Below, piece by piece: positions 1-6,265 of a stretch of 12,074 nt of DNA. Positions within the stretch are counted from its first letter, which is position 1. Every line of letters begins with the position of its first letter. The notes under the pieces were generated by a model. The model had not been told where the DNA came from and searched no databases. It was given only the letters and a program-made list of their open reading frames with translations. This stretch comes from Methanomassiliicoccales archaeon (GTDB taxonomy: Archaea > Thermoplasmatota > Thermoplasmata > Methanomassiliicoccales > JACIVX01). The stretch spans positions 1 through 12,074 of the forward strand of contig JANHAK010000018.1 of the NCBI GenBank assembly GCA_024464195.1, given 5' to 3'. The translations under genes and the position numbers were made by a program.

Positions 1-15
1 ACATTATTCCAATCG

Positions 16-474
16 GTGGTTTGTGTGCAGGAAACCGAATTTTTGTTGAGTGTAGAGCTTATCGAGAACTACAAATTCCGTGTCCGATTTGGATCTAATA
101 AAATCGCGGATATCATTGTCGATGAGCCAGAACCGCTTGGTAGTGGCAGTTATCCAAATGCTGGAAAATTGCTCGCTGCTGCCGTTGGGAGCTGTCTATG
201 CGCAAGCTTAGCATTTTGTCTGAGGAAAGCGAAGGCCGAATTGAAATCGATGGCGGCAGAAGTTCGCACAACGGTGAAACGCAATGATAAAGGAAGACTA
301 CGTGTGACCGAGATCAATGTCAAAATCGCTCCAGAGGTTAACAGCGAATCGAAGCTTCGTCGCTGCGTCGATATTTTCGAAGACTTTTGCATCGTTTCTC
401 AAAGTGTCAAAAATGGCATCCCCATCAGGGTTGATATTGATCCGCTTTTCTATCGCGAAGGAAATGATCATTGA
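16..474 (+). CDS. OsmC-family protein (OsmC/Ohr-like fold)
   Basis: The 152-residue product matches the OsmC family by pattern. It has an N-terminal beta region, the stretch GSGSYPNAGKLLAAAVGSC (about 42-60) that leads into the central helix, and a second Cys in the segment FCIVSQSV (124-131). Cys60 and Cys125 sit where OsmC/Ohr proteins carry their redox-active pair, and Cys62 is an extra one. Known members reduce organic or fatty-acid hydroperoxides in the cytoplasm with thiol cofactors; many archaeal and YhfA-like members have no proven substrate. The GTG at 16 is the first start in the window, but the frame stays open to base 1, so the true start could lie further upstream; a second GTG lies at 25. 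The 3' end overlaps the minus-strand gene that follows by 50 bases. Family assignment is firm; the exact substrate is unknown. Confidence 0.85.
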   Translation: MVCVQETEFLLSVELIENYKFRVRFGSNKIADIIVDEPEPLGSGSYPNAGKLLAAAVGSCLCASLAFCLRKAKAELKSMAAEVRTTVKRNDKGRLRVTEINVKIAPEVNSESKLRRCVDIFEDFCIVSQSVKNGIPIRVDIDPLFYREGNDH

Positions 475-886
475 GTTTTGCTTTCCAGTCCCTATCTGTT
501 TCGCTCCAAATCCTGAGGCAACAGTCGAGTTCTTTTGTGAGATCCTTCTTGAATTCCTCAAGTGATGGACATATTGATAGGTCGACAGTTCGTTCTGCAT
601 TTTTCTTAAGATGCGCTCTTAACTTTGAAGGAGATTTTCTCAAAGCCGTCATTCGCCATCGCGGACGACCCTTTTTATCAATATATTCATATTTTTTTGC
701 CGTTTTGTCTGAATCATAAATCAGGAGAATGTCGATGTCATGTGGCTCCACCTTTCCTTTAAGAAAGCTACCAAAAAGATATACCTCTTTAATATGCATT
801 GGGAGATCATCATTTTCGATCTTTTCAATGAGTCTTTCTAGTTTTCCGTGCAGCCATTCACGTCTGTTCGATCGAAAGCCGCACAT
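425..886 (-). CDS. Nucleotidyltransferase-domain protein (MNT/Pol beta fold)
   Basis: The 153-residue product has the signature of minimal nucleotidyltransferases. The segment VYLFGSFLKGKVEPHDIDIL (35-54) contains Gly39-Ser40, Gly44 and the metal-binding pair Asp50/Asp52. A third candidate acidic residue is Asp102 in VDLSICPS. The remainder is basic and helical and I do not recognise it. Proteins of this fold transfer nucleotides to proteins, RNA or small molecules; short MNT proteins are often the antitoxin of HEPN/MNT pairs, but no HEPN partner is adjacent, so that role is not supported. The gene runs against the OsmC gene and overlaps its last 50 bases, tail to tail, and is divergent from the Lrp-type regulator. 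The ATG at 886 has no obvious Shine-Dalgarno site, so a leaderless or short-leader transcript is possible. Confidence 0.72.
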   Translation of the reverse strand: MCGFRSNRREWLHGKLERLIEKIENDDLPMHIKEVYLFGSFLKGKVEPHDIDILLIYDSDKTAKKYEYIDKKGRPRWRMTALRKSPSKLRAHLKKNAERTVDLSICPSLEEFKKDLTKELDCCLRIWSETDRDWKAKLNDHFLRDRKADQYQP

Positions 887-915
887 AGGTCGCCTTAAAT
901 TACAATAATCTTTGC

Positions 916-929
916 AAGAGATAACTCTT
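916..929. promoter_or_regulatory. Short inverted repeat between divergent genes
   Basis: AAGAG-ATAA-CTCTT is a perfect 5-base inverted repeat with a 4-base centre. It lies in the gap between the minus-strand nucleotidyltransferase gene and the Lrp-type regulator, and a T-rich stretch follows. It could be an operator, for example for autoregulation by the Lrp protein, or a weak hairpin. Repeats this short also occur by chance in AT-rich DNA. Confidence 0.25.
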
Positions 930-1015
930 TTTTCTTTAGAGTGCGAATATTTTCACAATTCAAATGTTCCGAATCTTCCAAAATGATTAATTTGTTTCTA
1001 TCAGTTCATGATCTT

Positions 1016-1459
1016 ATGGTCGATGAGAAAGATCGAGCAATTCTCGATCAATTGAAAAAGGATTCAAGAAAGAGTACTAAATCGATTGCGAAAATCGTCA
1101 ACATGCCGAGGGCGACAGTTCATGAACGAATTCGGAAGATGTGCGAAAAAGGGGTTATTCGCAAGTTCACCATTGTTCCCGACTATTCAAAACTGGGAGA
1201 ACCAATTTTGGTATTCATCCTCGTTAGTTTCTTGCCAAATCCAAGAATTTCACAAAGAGAACTCGCACAGCAGATAGCGGGATTAGAAGGGGTAATGGAA
1301 GTTCACCTTATTTCGGGTGAATACGACATATTGCTAAAGGTGAGGGGAAAATCGATGGAAGAAATCGGATCTCTCGTGATTGATAAACTCAGGCAGATCG
1401 ATGGTGTTGGAAGAACGATCACCTGTGCATCTTTTGCGACTGTGAAGGAAGACTTGTGA
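1016..1459 (+). CDS. Lrp/AsnC-family transcriptional regulator
   Basis: The product from this start is 147 residues, the usual one-domain-plus-RAM length. Residues 2-50 form the winged helix-turn-helix: VDEKDRAILDQLKKDSR, then the recognition region MPRATVHERIRKM, then the typical end GVIRKF. Residues about 62-140 form the RAM ligand-binding domain, with the hallmark segment ISGEYDILLKVRGK (99-112). Such proteins bind DNA as dimers to octamers and respond to amino acids or related metabolites. The frame is open further upstream (GTG at 941, ATG at 983), but the family nearly always begins just before the DEKDRxIL motif, so ATG 1016 is preferred; no start has a clear Shine-Dalgarno site. Its position ahead of catabolic operons suggests it could control them, but no operator has been shown. 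The alternatives are autoregulation or control of distant genes. Confidence 0.88.
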   Translation: MVDEKDRAILDQLKKDSRKSTKSIAKIVNMPRATVHERIRKMCEKGVIRKFTIVPDYSKLGEPILVFILVSFLPNPRISQRELAQQIAGLEGVMEVHLISGEYDILLKVRGKSMEEIGSLVIDKLRQIDGVGRTITCASFATVKEDL

Positions 1460-1599
1460 ATCGTCAAAAAATTTCTATTTGTATGAATTCCTTTAATTTA
1501 TTCGAGGCGTAAATTTGCATTCTAATCTTTTGATTCTGGATTACTGGCTGTTGCTGGATTTTTTCGAATTTAATATGTTAAGGAAATGTTTAAGTCTTT
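1460..1599. other. AT-rich intergenic gap
   Basis: This 140-base gap is rich in A and T. It holds T-rich stretches just after the Lrp gene that could end transcription, and the TATA-like box described for the next gene. I see no RNA gene or convincing repeat in it. Confidence 0.5.
1569..1576 (+). promoter_or_regulatory. TATA box for the Cys-pair protein
   Basis: TTTAATAT lies 24-31 bases before the ATG at 1600, the distance from TATA box to transcription start in archaea. A leaderless mRNA starting at or near that ATG is therefore likely. This is the main support for the longer version of the next gene. Confidence 0.5.
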
Positions 1600-2091
1600 A
1601 TGTCCGATATAGTTTTTAGAAATCATTTGTTGCAGAGGCCTATTTTGCCGATCACTTTACATGCAAGTGTGTCATGGATCGGGGTAGGCGCTGTGCGTGG
1701 GGGGACGGATGTAATGGTGTTGAACGATAAGTTAGCTCAGGCTATCGACGCAATTCGATCTCCGCTTCGACCTGAGTTGGTAGGAGTGTTGAGATCAACA
1801 AGTGATTTGAGAATTCAAGAAACCAATTCTTTTCCTTCAAACGCCGTTACAAGTGATGACCATTCTCCTGAGAAATCTCGCGATTTGAGGGAGGTTATGT
1901 TCGGAAATTTTTCGAGAAAGAAGATTTTGTGTCAATGCGGGGCGATCGCCGATATCGATTTAGCAGTTGTGCGATTGAAACATAAACTGGGCAAAGAAGT
2001 TGAATGCATGACTTGCAGAAATCAGCGAATCGCTAGGGAACTTGAAGCATTACATGCGCACTTCACAAATCCTGAAGAGGAACAATGGTGA
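1600..2091 (+). CDS. Hypothetical protein with C-terminal CxC/CxxC putative metal site
   Basis: I do not recognise this 163-residue protein. Its C-terminal third is the informative part: Cys111-x-Cys113, then 22 residues, then Cys136-x-x-Cys139, followed by a charged helix (140-155). This arrangement suggests a four-Cys zinc or other metal site. The middle (70-100) is polar and probably disordered. A putative amphipathic helix NDKLAQAIDAIRSPLRPEL sits at 42-60. Two starts are plausible. ATG 1600 has a TATA box at leaderless distance. ATG 1714 (Met39) follows a G-rich run at 1699-1704 that could serve as a Shine-Dalgarno site and would remove the odd N-terminus, giving 125 residues. No membrane segment or signal peptide is evident. 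It stands alone between the Lrp regulator and the CoA-transferase operon; a role in regulation is possible but unsupported. Confidence 0.6.
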   Translation: MSDIVFRNHLLQRPILPITLHASVSWIGVGAVRGGTDVMVLNDKLAQAIDAIRSPLRPELVGVLRSTSDLRIQETNSFPSNAVTSDDHSPEKSRDLREVMFGNFSRKKILCQCGAIADIDLAVVRLKHKLGKEVECMTCRNQRIARELEALHAHFTNPEEEQW

Positions 2092-2147
2092 TGTCGTTGT
2101 ATTTATGCATAGCCCTTTCAAAATTCCCCATTTTCCATGTATTCTTT

Positions 2148-2165
2148 GAAGCAAATCTTTATAAT
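2148..2165 (+). promoter_or_regulatory. GAAGCAA element plus TATA box, CoA-transferase/acyl-CoA synthetase operon
   Basis: GAAGCAA (2148-2154) is followed by the archaeal TATA box TTTATAAT (2158-2165). Transcription should start near 2183-2190, giving a leader of about 25-33 bases that contains the Shine-Dalgarno site GGAGTG (2203-2208). The purine-rich part next to the TATA box would fit a TFB recognition element. The same GAAGCAA lies at matching places before the two other metabolic units in the window. Confidence 0.65.
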
Positions 2166-2215
2166 CAAACCTGAGTGCTTTCGCCTCTTAACGATATCGA
2201 TCGGAGTGTTAGGCA

Positions 2216-3148
2216 ATGGGCATTTTTGTTGAGAGAAATAAACTGACAACACTCGAAGAAGCGGCGAAAATCGTCAAAGATGGAGACATTGTTGCAGTCG
2301 GCGGCGGCTTATGTCTCAGAGAACCGATTGCGATGTTGCACGAACTCATAAGGCAAGGGCGGCGCAATCTTCACATCGTTGGTACAGCGCATGGGTTTGA
2401 TGTAGATCTTGCTTGTGGTGGTGGAATTGTCGGGACTGTTGAGGAGACTCACGTGAGTTTTGAGCAGGATTTTGGACTTGCACCAAACTACCGGCGTGCT
2501 TGTGAGAGTGGCGCTGTCAAGATTAAAGAAAGCTGTTGCAACACGATCATCAACCAGCTTCGTGCTGCAGAATTTGGAATGCCTTTTGTGCCGATGAAGA
2601 GTATTAAAGGAAGCGACGAAATTAGATTCCATCCCGAATACAAAGAATTCATCGATCCATTCACGGGCAAAAGGGTTATACTCGTGCCAGCCCTCGAACC
2701 TGATGTTGCTATCATTCATGTTAATAAAGCTGACGTGCACGGTAACGTGAAAATCGAGCCTCCTTATGTCGCCGATGTTCTCTTTATGAGAGCGTCTAAA
2801 AAGGTTATCATAACAACCGAGGAAATTTTGCCAGAAGAGGAAATGAAGAGAATAGGACCGACGATTCCATATTATGAAATTACTGCGGTTGTTCACGTTC
2901 CGTTTGGCGCACATCCAACAAGCTGTTATCCCAATTACGCATATGACCGAGCGCACATTGCAGAATATATGCGGGCGGCCTCTGCTGGTCCTGAAGTTTT
3001 CAAGAATAATTACCTTGATAAATACATCTTTGGCGTAAAATCGCACGCCGATTATATTGAGAGAATTGGTGGAGAAGCAAAAATGCGACTACTGGCTTCC
3101 TGGAAAGAAAGCCGCGAAAAATGGATGGAGTTGTTCACATATGGTTAA
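2216..3148 (+). CDS. CoA-transferase-like enzyme, alpha (GctA/IpdA-type) subunit
   Basis: The 310-residue product belongs to the class I CoA-transferase alpha subunits (glutaconate CoA-transferase GctA, IpdA). Matching features in order are: the start LTTLEEAAKIVKDGDIVAVGG with the glycine-rich loop (10-31), ESGAVKIKE (97-105), the segment RAAEFGMPFVPMKSIKGSD (116-134), and the run AIIHVNKADVHGNVKI (165-180). These subunits pair with a beta subunit and either move CoA between acids or, in the IpdAB branch, hydrolyse ring-derived CoA thioesters. By a rough alignment from memory, the position of the IpdA catalytic Glu is occupied here by a Cys (107/108), so an IpdAB-type hydrolase is not directly supported. 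ATG 2216 follows the Shine-Dalgarno site GGAGTG at 2203-2208. The last bases overlap the beta-subunit start, the usual mark of coupled translation of two partners. The natural substrate cannot be read from sequence. Confidence 0.85.
   Translation: MGIFVERNKLTTLEEAAKIVKDGDIVAVGGGLCLREPIAMLHELIRQGRRNLHIVGTAHGFDVDLACGGGIVGTVEETHVSFEQDFGLAPNYRRACESGAVKIKESCCNTIINQLRAAEFGMPFVPMKSIKGSDEIRFHPEYKEFIDPFTGKRVILVPALEPDVAIIHVNKADVHGNVKIEPPYVADVLFMRASKKVIITTEEILPEEEMKRIGPTIPYYEITAVVHVPFGAHPTSCYPNYAYDRAHIAEYMRAASAGPEVFKNNYLDKYIFGVKSHADYIERIGGEAKMRLLASWKESREKWMELFTYG
3123..3130 (+). promoter_or_regulatory. Ribosome binding site deciding the beta-subunit start
   Basis: GGATGGAG lies inside the end of the alpha gene, 10 bases before ATG 3141. 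It supports that start over the longer in-frame option at 3057, which would overlap the alpha gene by 92 bases and add residues unlike the family. Confidence 0.55.
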
Positions 3149-3983
3149 TGGATTTGAGGTCGGGATTGACGAGCTTTTCGTTGTTAACGTCGCACGAACG
3201 ATCAAGGATAGGAGTACAGTTTTTCACGGTGTTTCATCTCCGATCCCAATGGTTGCCACGTATTTTGCCAAGCTGACCCATGCAAAGGACATGGTTTATT
3301 TCGGGGGCGTTTCGAGTGCGGTTGACCCGAACCCACCGTTTCTTCCATATACGACAAATGATTGGGTTATGATTCAGGGCAGAACTGCGATGGTGACAGT
3401 CGACAAGATCTTTGATCTCGCACAAAGAGGGGAACTCGATAGATCCTTCTTTAGTGGTGCACAGATCGACAAGTATGGTAATCAAAATGTCAGTTTGATT
3501 GGAACGCCAGAGAAATGCAAGATAAAGTTTCCGGGTGGAGCAGGTGGTTGCAACCTCTCAGCCGATTGTGTCAACTACACGATATGGACGACAAGGCACC
3601 GCGTTCAGAGAAAGAAGGATAGAGCAATCTACACGCTCGTCGAAAAATGTGATTTCATTACGAACATTGGACATGTGACGCCCTACGGGAGCCGTCGTGA
3701 TCTCGATTTGGTGGGTAATGGTCCTGACTGGGTTGTGACCGAACTCGGCGTTTTTGATTTTGATCCCGAAACGAAGGTAATGCGATTACGCTATCTCTAT
3801 CCAGATACAACTGTCGAGACGATTTTGGAAAACACAGCATTTCGACCCGTCATACATCCTGATGTGAGGATTATGGATATGCCTACCAAAGAAGAAATTG
3901 AATTGATCCGTCAGATCGACCCGTTGAAGGTGAGACAATTAGAATTTCAGCCAGAAGAGCTAAGAAGAAAATTCTATATTTGA
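3141..3983 (+). CDS. CoA-transferase-like enzyme, beta (GctB/IpdB-type) subunit lacking the catalytic Glu
   Basis: From ATG 3141 the product is 280 residues, close to GctB (about 266) and IpdB (about 250). Family marks are PIPMVATYFAKLTHAKD (34-50), FSGAQIDKYGNQNVSLIG (104-121), the glycine-rich PGGAGG (131-136), and VVTELGVFDFDPETKVMRL (198-216). In GctB the thioester-forming Glu54 lies in the motif VESG. The aligned segment here is YFGGVSS (53-59), which puts Gly56 at that position, and no other Glu is near. IpdB-type proteins also depart from the classical Glu site, so this may be a hydrolase or lyase-like relative rather than a true transferase. The ATG overlaps the TAA of the alpha gene (3146-3148), implying a two-subunit complex. 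Only 24 bases separate it from the acyl-CoA synthetase alpha gene. Membership of the family is firm; the reaction is open. Confidence 0.85.
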   Translation: MVNGFEVGIDELFVVNVARTIKDRSTVFHGVSSPIPMVATYFAKLTHAKDMVYFGGVSSAVDPNPPFLPYTTNDWVMIQGRTAMVTVDKIFDLAQRGELDRSFFSGAQIDKYGNQNVSLIGTPEKCKIKFPGGAGGCNLSADCVNYTIWTTRHRVQRKKDRAIYTLVEKCDFITNIGHVTPYGSRRDLDLVGNGPDWVVTELGVFDFDPETKVMRLRYLYPDTTVETILENTAFRPVIHPDVRIMDMPTKEEIELIRQIDPLKVRQLEFQPEELRRKFYI

Positions 3984-3992
3984 TATAACCGC

Positions 3993-3999
3993 GGGAGGA
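3993..3999 (+). promoter_or_regulatory. Shine-Dalgarno site of the acyl-CoA synthetase alpha gene
   Basis: GGGAGGA lies 8 bases before ATG 4008 and is one of the strongest ribosome binding sites in the window. It suggests high translation of this gene within the operon. Confidence 0.65.
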
Positions 4000-4007
4000 C
4001 AGGGGTC

Positions 4008-5420
4008 ATGAAGGACGAAAAAATCGACGCGATTTTCAATCCAAAATCAGTCGCGCTGATTGGCGCCTCAAATAAGGAAGGGAAAATGGGTTACGTTTTT
4101 GCGAAGAACATCATCGATGGTTACCGTGGCAAGATTTACATGGTTAACCCGTCTGAGGAGCAGGTTTTCGGATTAAAGTGTTACCCGGATGTGAGATCAA
4201 TTCCTGATTCTATTGACCTTGCTGTCATCGTCATTCCCGCTAAGGCCGTACCAAAAGTGATGGAGGAACTAGCAGAAAAGGGAACAAAGGCTGCGGTTGT
4301 GATCACAGCTGGGTTCAGCGAGGCCGGACCCGAGGGGAAAAAGCTCGAGGAAGAAATGATGGTAGCGGCAAATAAGGGGAAAATCAAGGTAGTTGGTCCA
4401 AATTGTTTCGGGATTTATAATTGCAACATCGGCCTTAACGCATCTTTGGGTGTCGGTACACCACCTCAAGGGGGAGATATATCTTTTGTGACGCAGTCAG
4501 GTGCTTATGGCATGGCGATATTTGCGTTTGCGCTGGATCATCACATGAAATTTGCAAAGATCATGGCGCATGGAAACAAAGCTGGCATTGAGGACTACGA
4601 AATTCTGAGATACTTAGGAGAAGATGATGAAACGAAGGTCATTTGTTTGTTCCTCGAATCTGTTAACAAAGGTAGGGAATTTCTTGAAGAAGCGAAGAAG
4701 ATTACTCCAAAGAAGCCGATAGTCGCGACGAAAACTGGGAGAACAGCTGGTGCAGCTAGGGCAGCGGCCTCTCATACAGCTGCGCTTGCGGGCTCTTTCA
4801 CAGCTTACGAAGCCGCTTTCAAGCAATCAGGCATCATTTTCGCGAGGAATGGAATGGATCTCATCAATATCGCGAAGGGCTTAGACTGGCAACCTCTTCC
4901 AAGGGGACCAAGAGTCGGCATTATCACGAATTCAGGTGGCACAGGAGTTGAACTTGCCGATCTATGTGAAGAAGCTGGACTCGTTGTTCCAGAACTCTCT
5001 GAAGAGACCCAAAAAAAAATAAGGGAGTTGATCCCACCCTACGCGAGTGCAAGAAATCCTGTCGATATGACACCTGTATGGCCAAAGTTCGTCGAACTTT
5101 ATTCAAAGATTATCAAAATTCTTTATGAATCTAGTGAGATCGACATCATCATACCAATTATATTGCAGCGAGCAGCGATGATGCCAGAGGTGTGCCAGGC
5201 AGTTGCAGACACTGTCAATCAATGTCTCGCATCAGATCGCAAGAAACCGACATATGTTTGTTGGGTCTCAGTTCGAAGCGCTCAGGGAAATATGGATATT
5301 TTGCAGAAAAACCGTGTTCCATGTTATGATTGGCCAGAACGAACAGCGAGGGCTGTTGGCGCAATTTATGGGTATGTTGAATTTTTGAAGCGAAGAGCAA
5401 TCAGTTTCGAGGGAAGGTAG
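4008..5420 (+). CDS. acdA: ADP-forming acyl-CoA (acetyl-CoA) synthetase, alpha subunit
   Basis: The 470-residue product has the length and domain order of archaeal ACD alpha subunits (about 460). A CoA-binding Rossmann domain comes first (SVALIGASNKEGKMGY, 14-29; VVGPNCFGI, 128-136). Next is a ligase domain with VTQSGAYG (161-168). The catalytic segment AAASHTAALAG (252-262) carries His256, which is phosphorylated during the reaction. The third domain starts near RVGIITNSGGTGVELAD (302-318). With the beta subunit it converts acyl-CoA, ADP and phosphate to acid, CoA and ATP, giving ATP by substrate-level phosphorylation in the cytoplasm. The acid could be acetate, a branched-chain, aryl or dicarboxylic acid; specificity cannot be read here. 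The neighbours upstream, a CoA-transferase-like pair, suggest a dedicated acyl-CoA product. The beta gene follows after 4 bases. Confidence 0.92.
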   Translation: MKDEKIDAIFNPKSVALIGASNKEGKMGYVFAKNIIDGYRGKIYMVNPSEEQVFGLKCYPDVRSIPDSIDLAVIVIPAKAVPKVMEELAEKGTKAAVVITAGFSEAGPEGKKLEEEMMVAANKGKIKVVGPNCFGIYNCNIGLNASLGVGTPPQGGDISFVTQSGAYGMAIFAFALDHHMKFAKIMAHGNKAGIEDYEILRYLGEDDETKVICLFLESVNKGREFLEEAKKITPKKPIVATKTGRTAGAARAAASHTAALAGSFTAYEAAFKQSGIIFARNGMDLINIAKGLDWQPLPRGPRVGIITNSGGTGVELADLCEEAGLVVPELSEETQKKIRELIPPYASARNPVDMTPVWPKFVELYSKIIKILYESSEIDIIIPIILQRAAMMPEVCQAVADTVNQCLASDRKKPTYVCWVSVRSAQGNMDILQKNRVPCYDWPERTARAVGAIYGYVEFLKRRAISFEGR

Positions 5421-5424
5421 GCAC

Positions 5425-6132
5425 ATGAGGGTGGAAGCTGCCAATTTAATCAAAATGGTTAGGGACGATGGTAGGAATTTCATGCTGGAGCATGAAGCAA
5501 AAGCTGTTTTGAAATCATACGGAATTCCAGTTACGCAAGATATTTTTTGCAAGACTCCTGATGAGGCTGTTCGTGCTGCGAGAAAAATTGGTTATCCCGT
5601 AGCAATGAAGATCGTTTCGCCCCAGATTATTCACAAGACTGAATTCGGTGGTGTTCGACTAAATCTCGCAAGCGATGAAAATGTTAAGTCGGCATTCGAT
5701 GAAATGGTTTCAAATGCAAGAAAAAGACTGGGGAATTTCGATCTCCGTGGTGTTCTCGTATGCGAGATGGCTCGTGGACATGAGATGATCATTGGCTCTA
5801 TGAAAGATGCACAATTTGGTCAGATGATCATGTTTGGAATTGGGGGTATTAACGTCGAGGTCTTCAAGGATGTTTCATATAGAATTGTCCCAATTGAAGA
5901 GATCGATGCTCTCGAGATGATTTCTGAGCTAAAGGGAAAAAAACTGATCGAAGGATATCGGGGAAGTGAGAAAGTCGATATCAACGGCATTGTTTCCACC
6001 TTGATAGCCGTCTCTCGATTGCTTTGCGATTTTGACGAAATCGAAGAAATGGATCTCAATCCCATTTTTGGTAATGCGAGGGGCGTTAAAGTCGCAGACG
6101 CAAGGATTATTCTGAGCAAAGTCAATTCTTGA
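5425..6132 (+). CDS. acdB: ADP-forming acyl-CoA (acetyl-CoA) synthetase, beta subunit
   Basis: The 235-residue product is a full ATP-grasp beta subunit (Pyrococcus type about 232). Landmarks are the N-terminal EHEAKAVLKSYGIPV (22-36), then VAMKIVSPQIIHKTEFGGV (59-77), in which His70 is the second phosphate-carrying histidine known in this family. Next come GHEMIIGSMKDAQFGQMIMF (118-137) with Glu119, and the metal-binding end EMDLNPIF (208-215) with Asp210 and Asn212. It binds ADP and completes phosphate transfer from the alpha-subunit His. The ATG comes 4 bases after the alpha stop codon, with GGAAGG (5412-5417) as ribosome binding site at the end of the alpha gene, so the two are co-translated. 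In some archaea the two parts are fused; here they are separate. It is the last gene of the operon and is followed by a T-tract. Confidence 0.92.
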   Translation: MRVEAANLIKMVRDDGRNFMLEHEAKAVLKSYGIPVTQDIFCKTPDEAVRAARKIGYPVAMKIVSPQIIHKTEFGGVRLNLASDENVKSAFDEMVSNARKRLGNFDLRGVLVCEMARGHEMIIGSMKDAQFGQMIMFGIGGINVEVFKDVSYRIVPIEEIDALEMISELKGKKLIEGYRGSEKVDINGIVSTLIAVSRLLCDFDEIEEMDLNPIFGNARGVKVADARIILSKVNS

Positions 6133-6162
6133 CGTGTCAAAGTTGCTTTTCGTAATATAGAA

Positions 6163-6179
6163 TCTCTTCTTTTTTTCCT
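6163..6179 (+). terminator. Pyrimidine-tract terminator after the acyl-CoA synthetase operon
   Basis: A run of 17 pyrimidines with seven T in a row (6170-6176) begins 30 bases after the stop codon. Archaeal RNA polymerase stops at such U-rich tracts without a hairpin. It separates the operon from the next promoter. Confidence 0.5.
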
Positions 6180-6205
6180 AAATGACCAAGATCAGTGTGT
6201 TTTGT

Positions 6206-6223
6206 GAAGCAAGCATATATAAA
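6206..6223 (+). promoter_or_regulatory. GAAGCAA element plus TATA box, methyltransferase operon
   Basis: GAAGCAA (6206-6212) precedes TATATAAA (6216-6223), the best TATA box in the window. Transcription should begin near 6241-6248, leaving a short leader with the G-run Shine-Dalgarno site at 6249-6254. The spacing from GAAGCAA to the TATAA core (12 bases, start to start) is the same as in the promoter at 2148. Confidence 0.7.
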
Positions 6224-6265
6224 TGAGTAGTGCGCTAAAAATTCGCAAGGGGGGTTGATTAATAG

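Noticed and set aside
425..886. Antitoxin of a HEPN/MNT toxin-antitoxin pair
   Set aside because: No HEPN-like partner gene is next to it; the neighbours are OsmC and Lrp genes.
941..1015. N-terminal extension of the Lrp regulator from GTG 941
   Set aside because: The family begins at about residue 26 of that frame, and no ribosome site supports the upstream start.
2309..3046. Minus-strand open frame of 245 codons opposite the CoA-transferase alpha gene
   Set aside because: It lies wholly inside a well-supported gene, and its product has no family features.
3057..3140. N-terminal extension of the CoA-transferase beta subunit
   Set aside because: It would overlap the alpha gene by 92 bases and does not resemble the family start; ATG 3141 has a better ribosome site and a coupled overlap.
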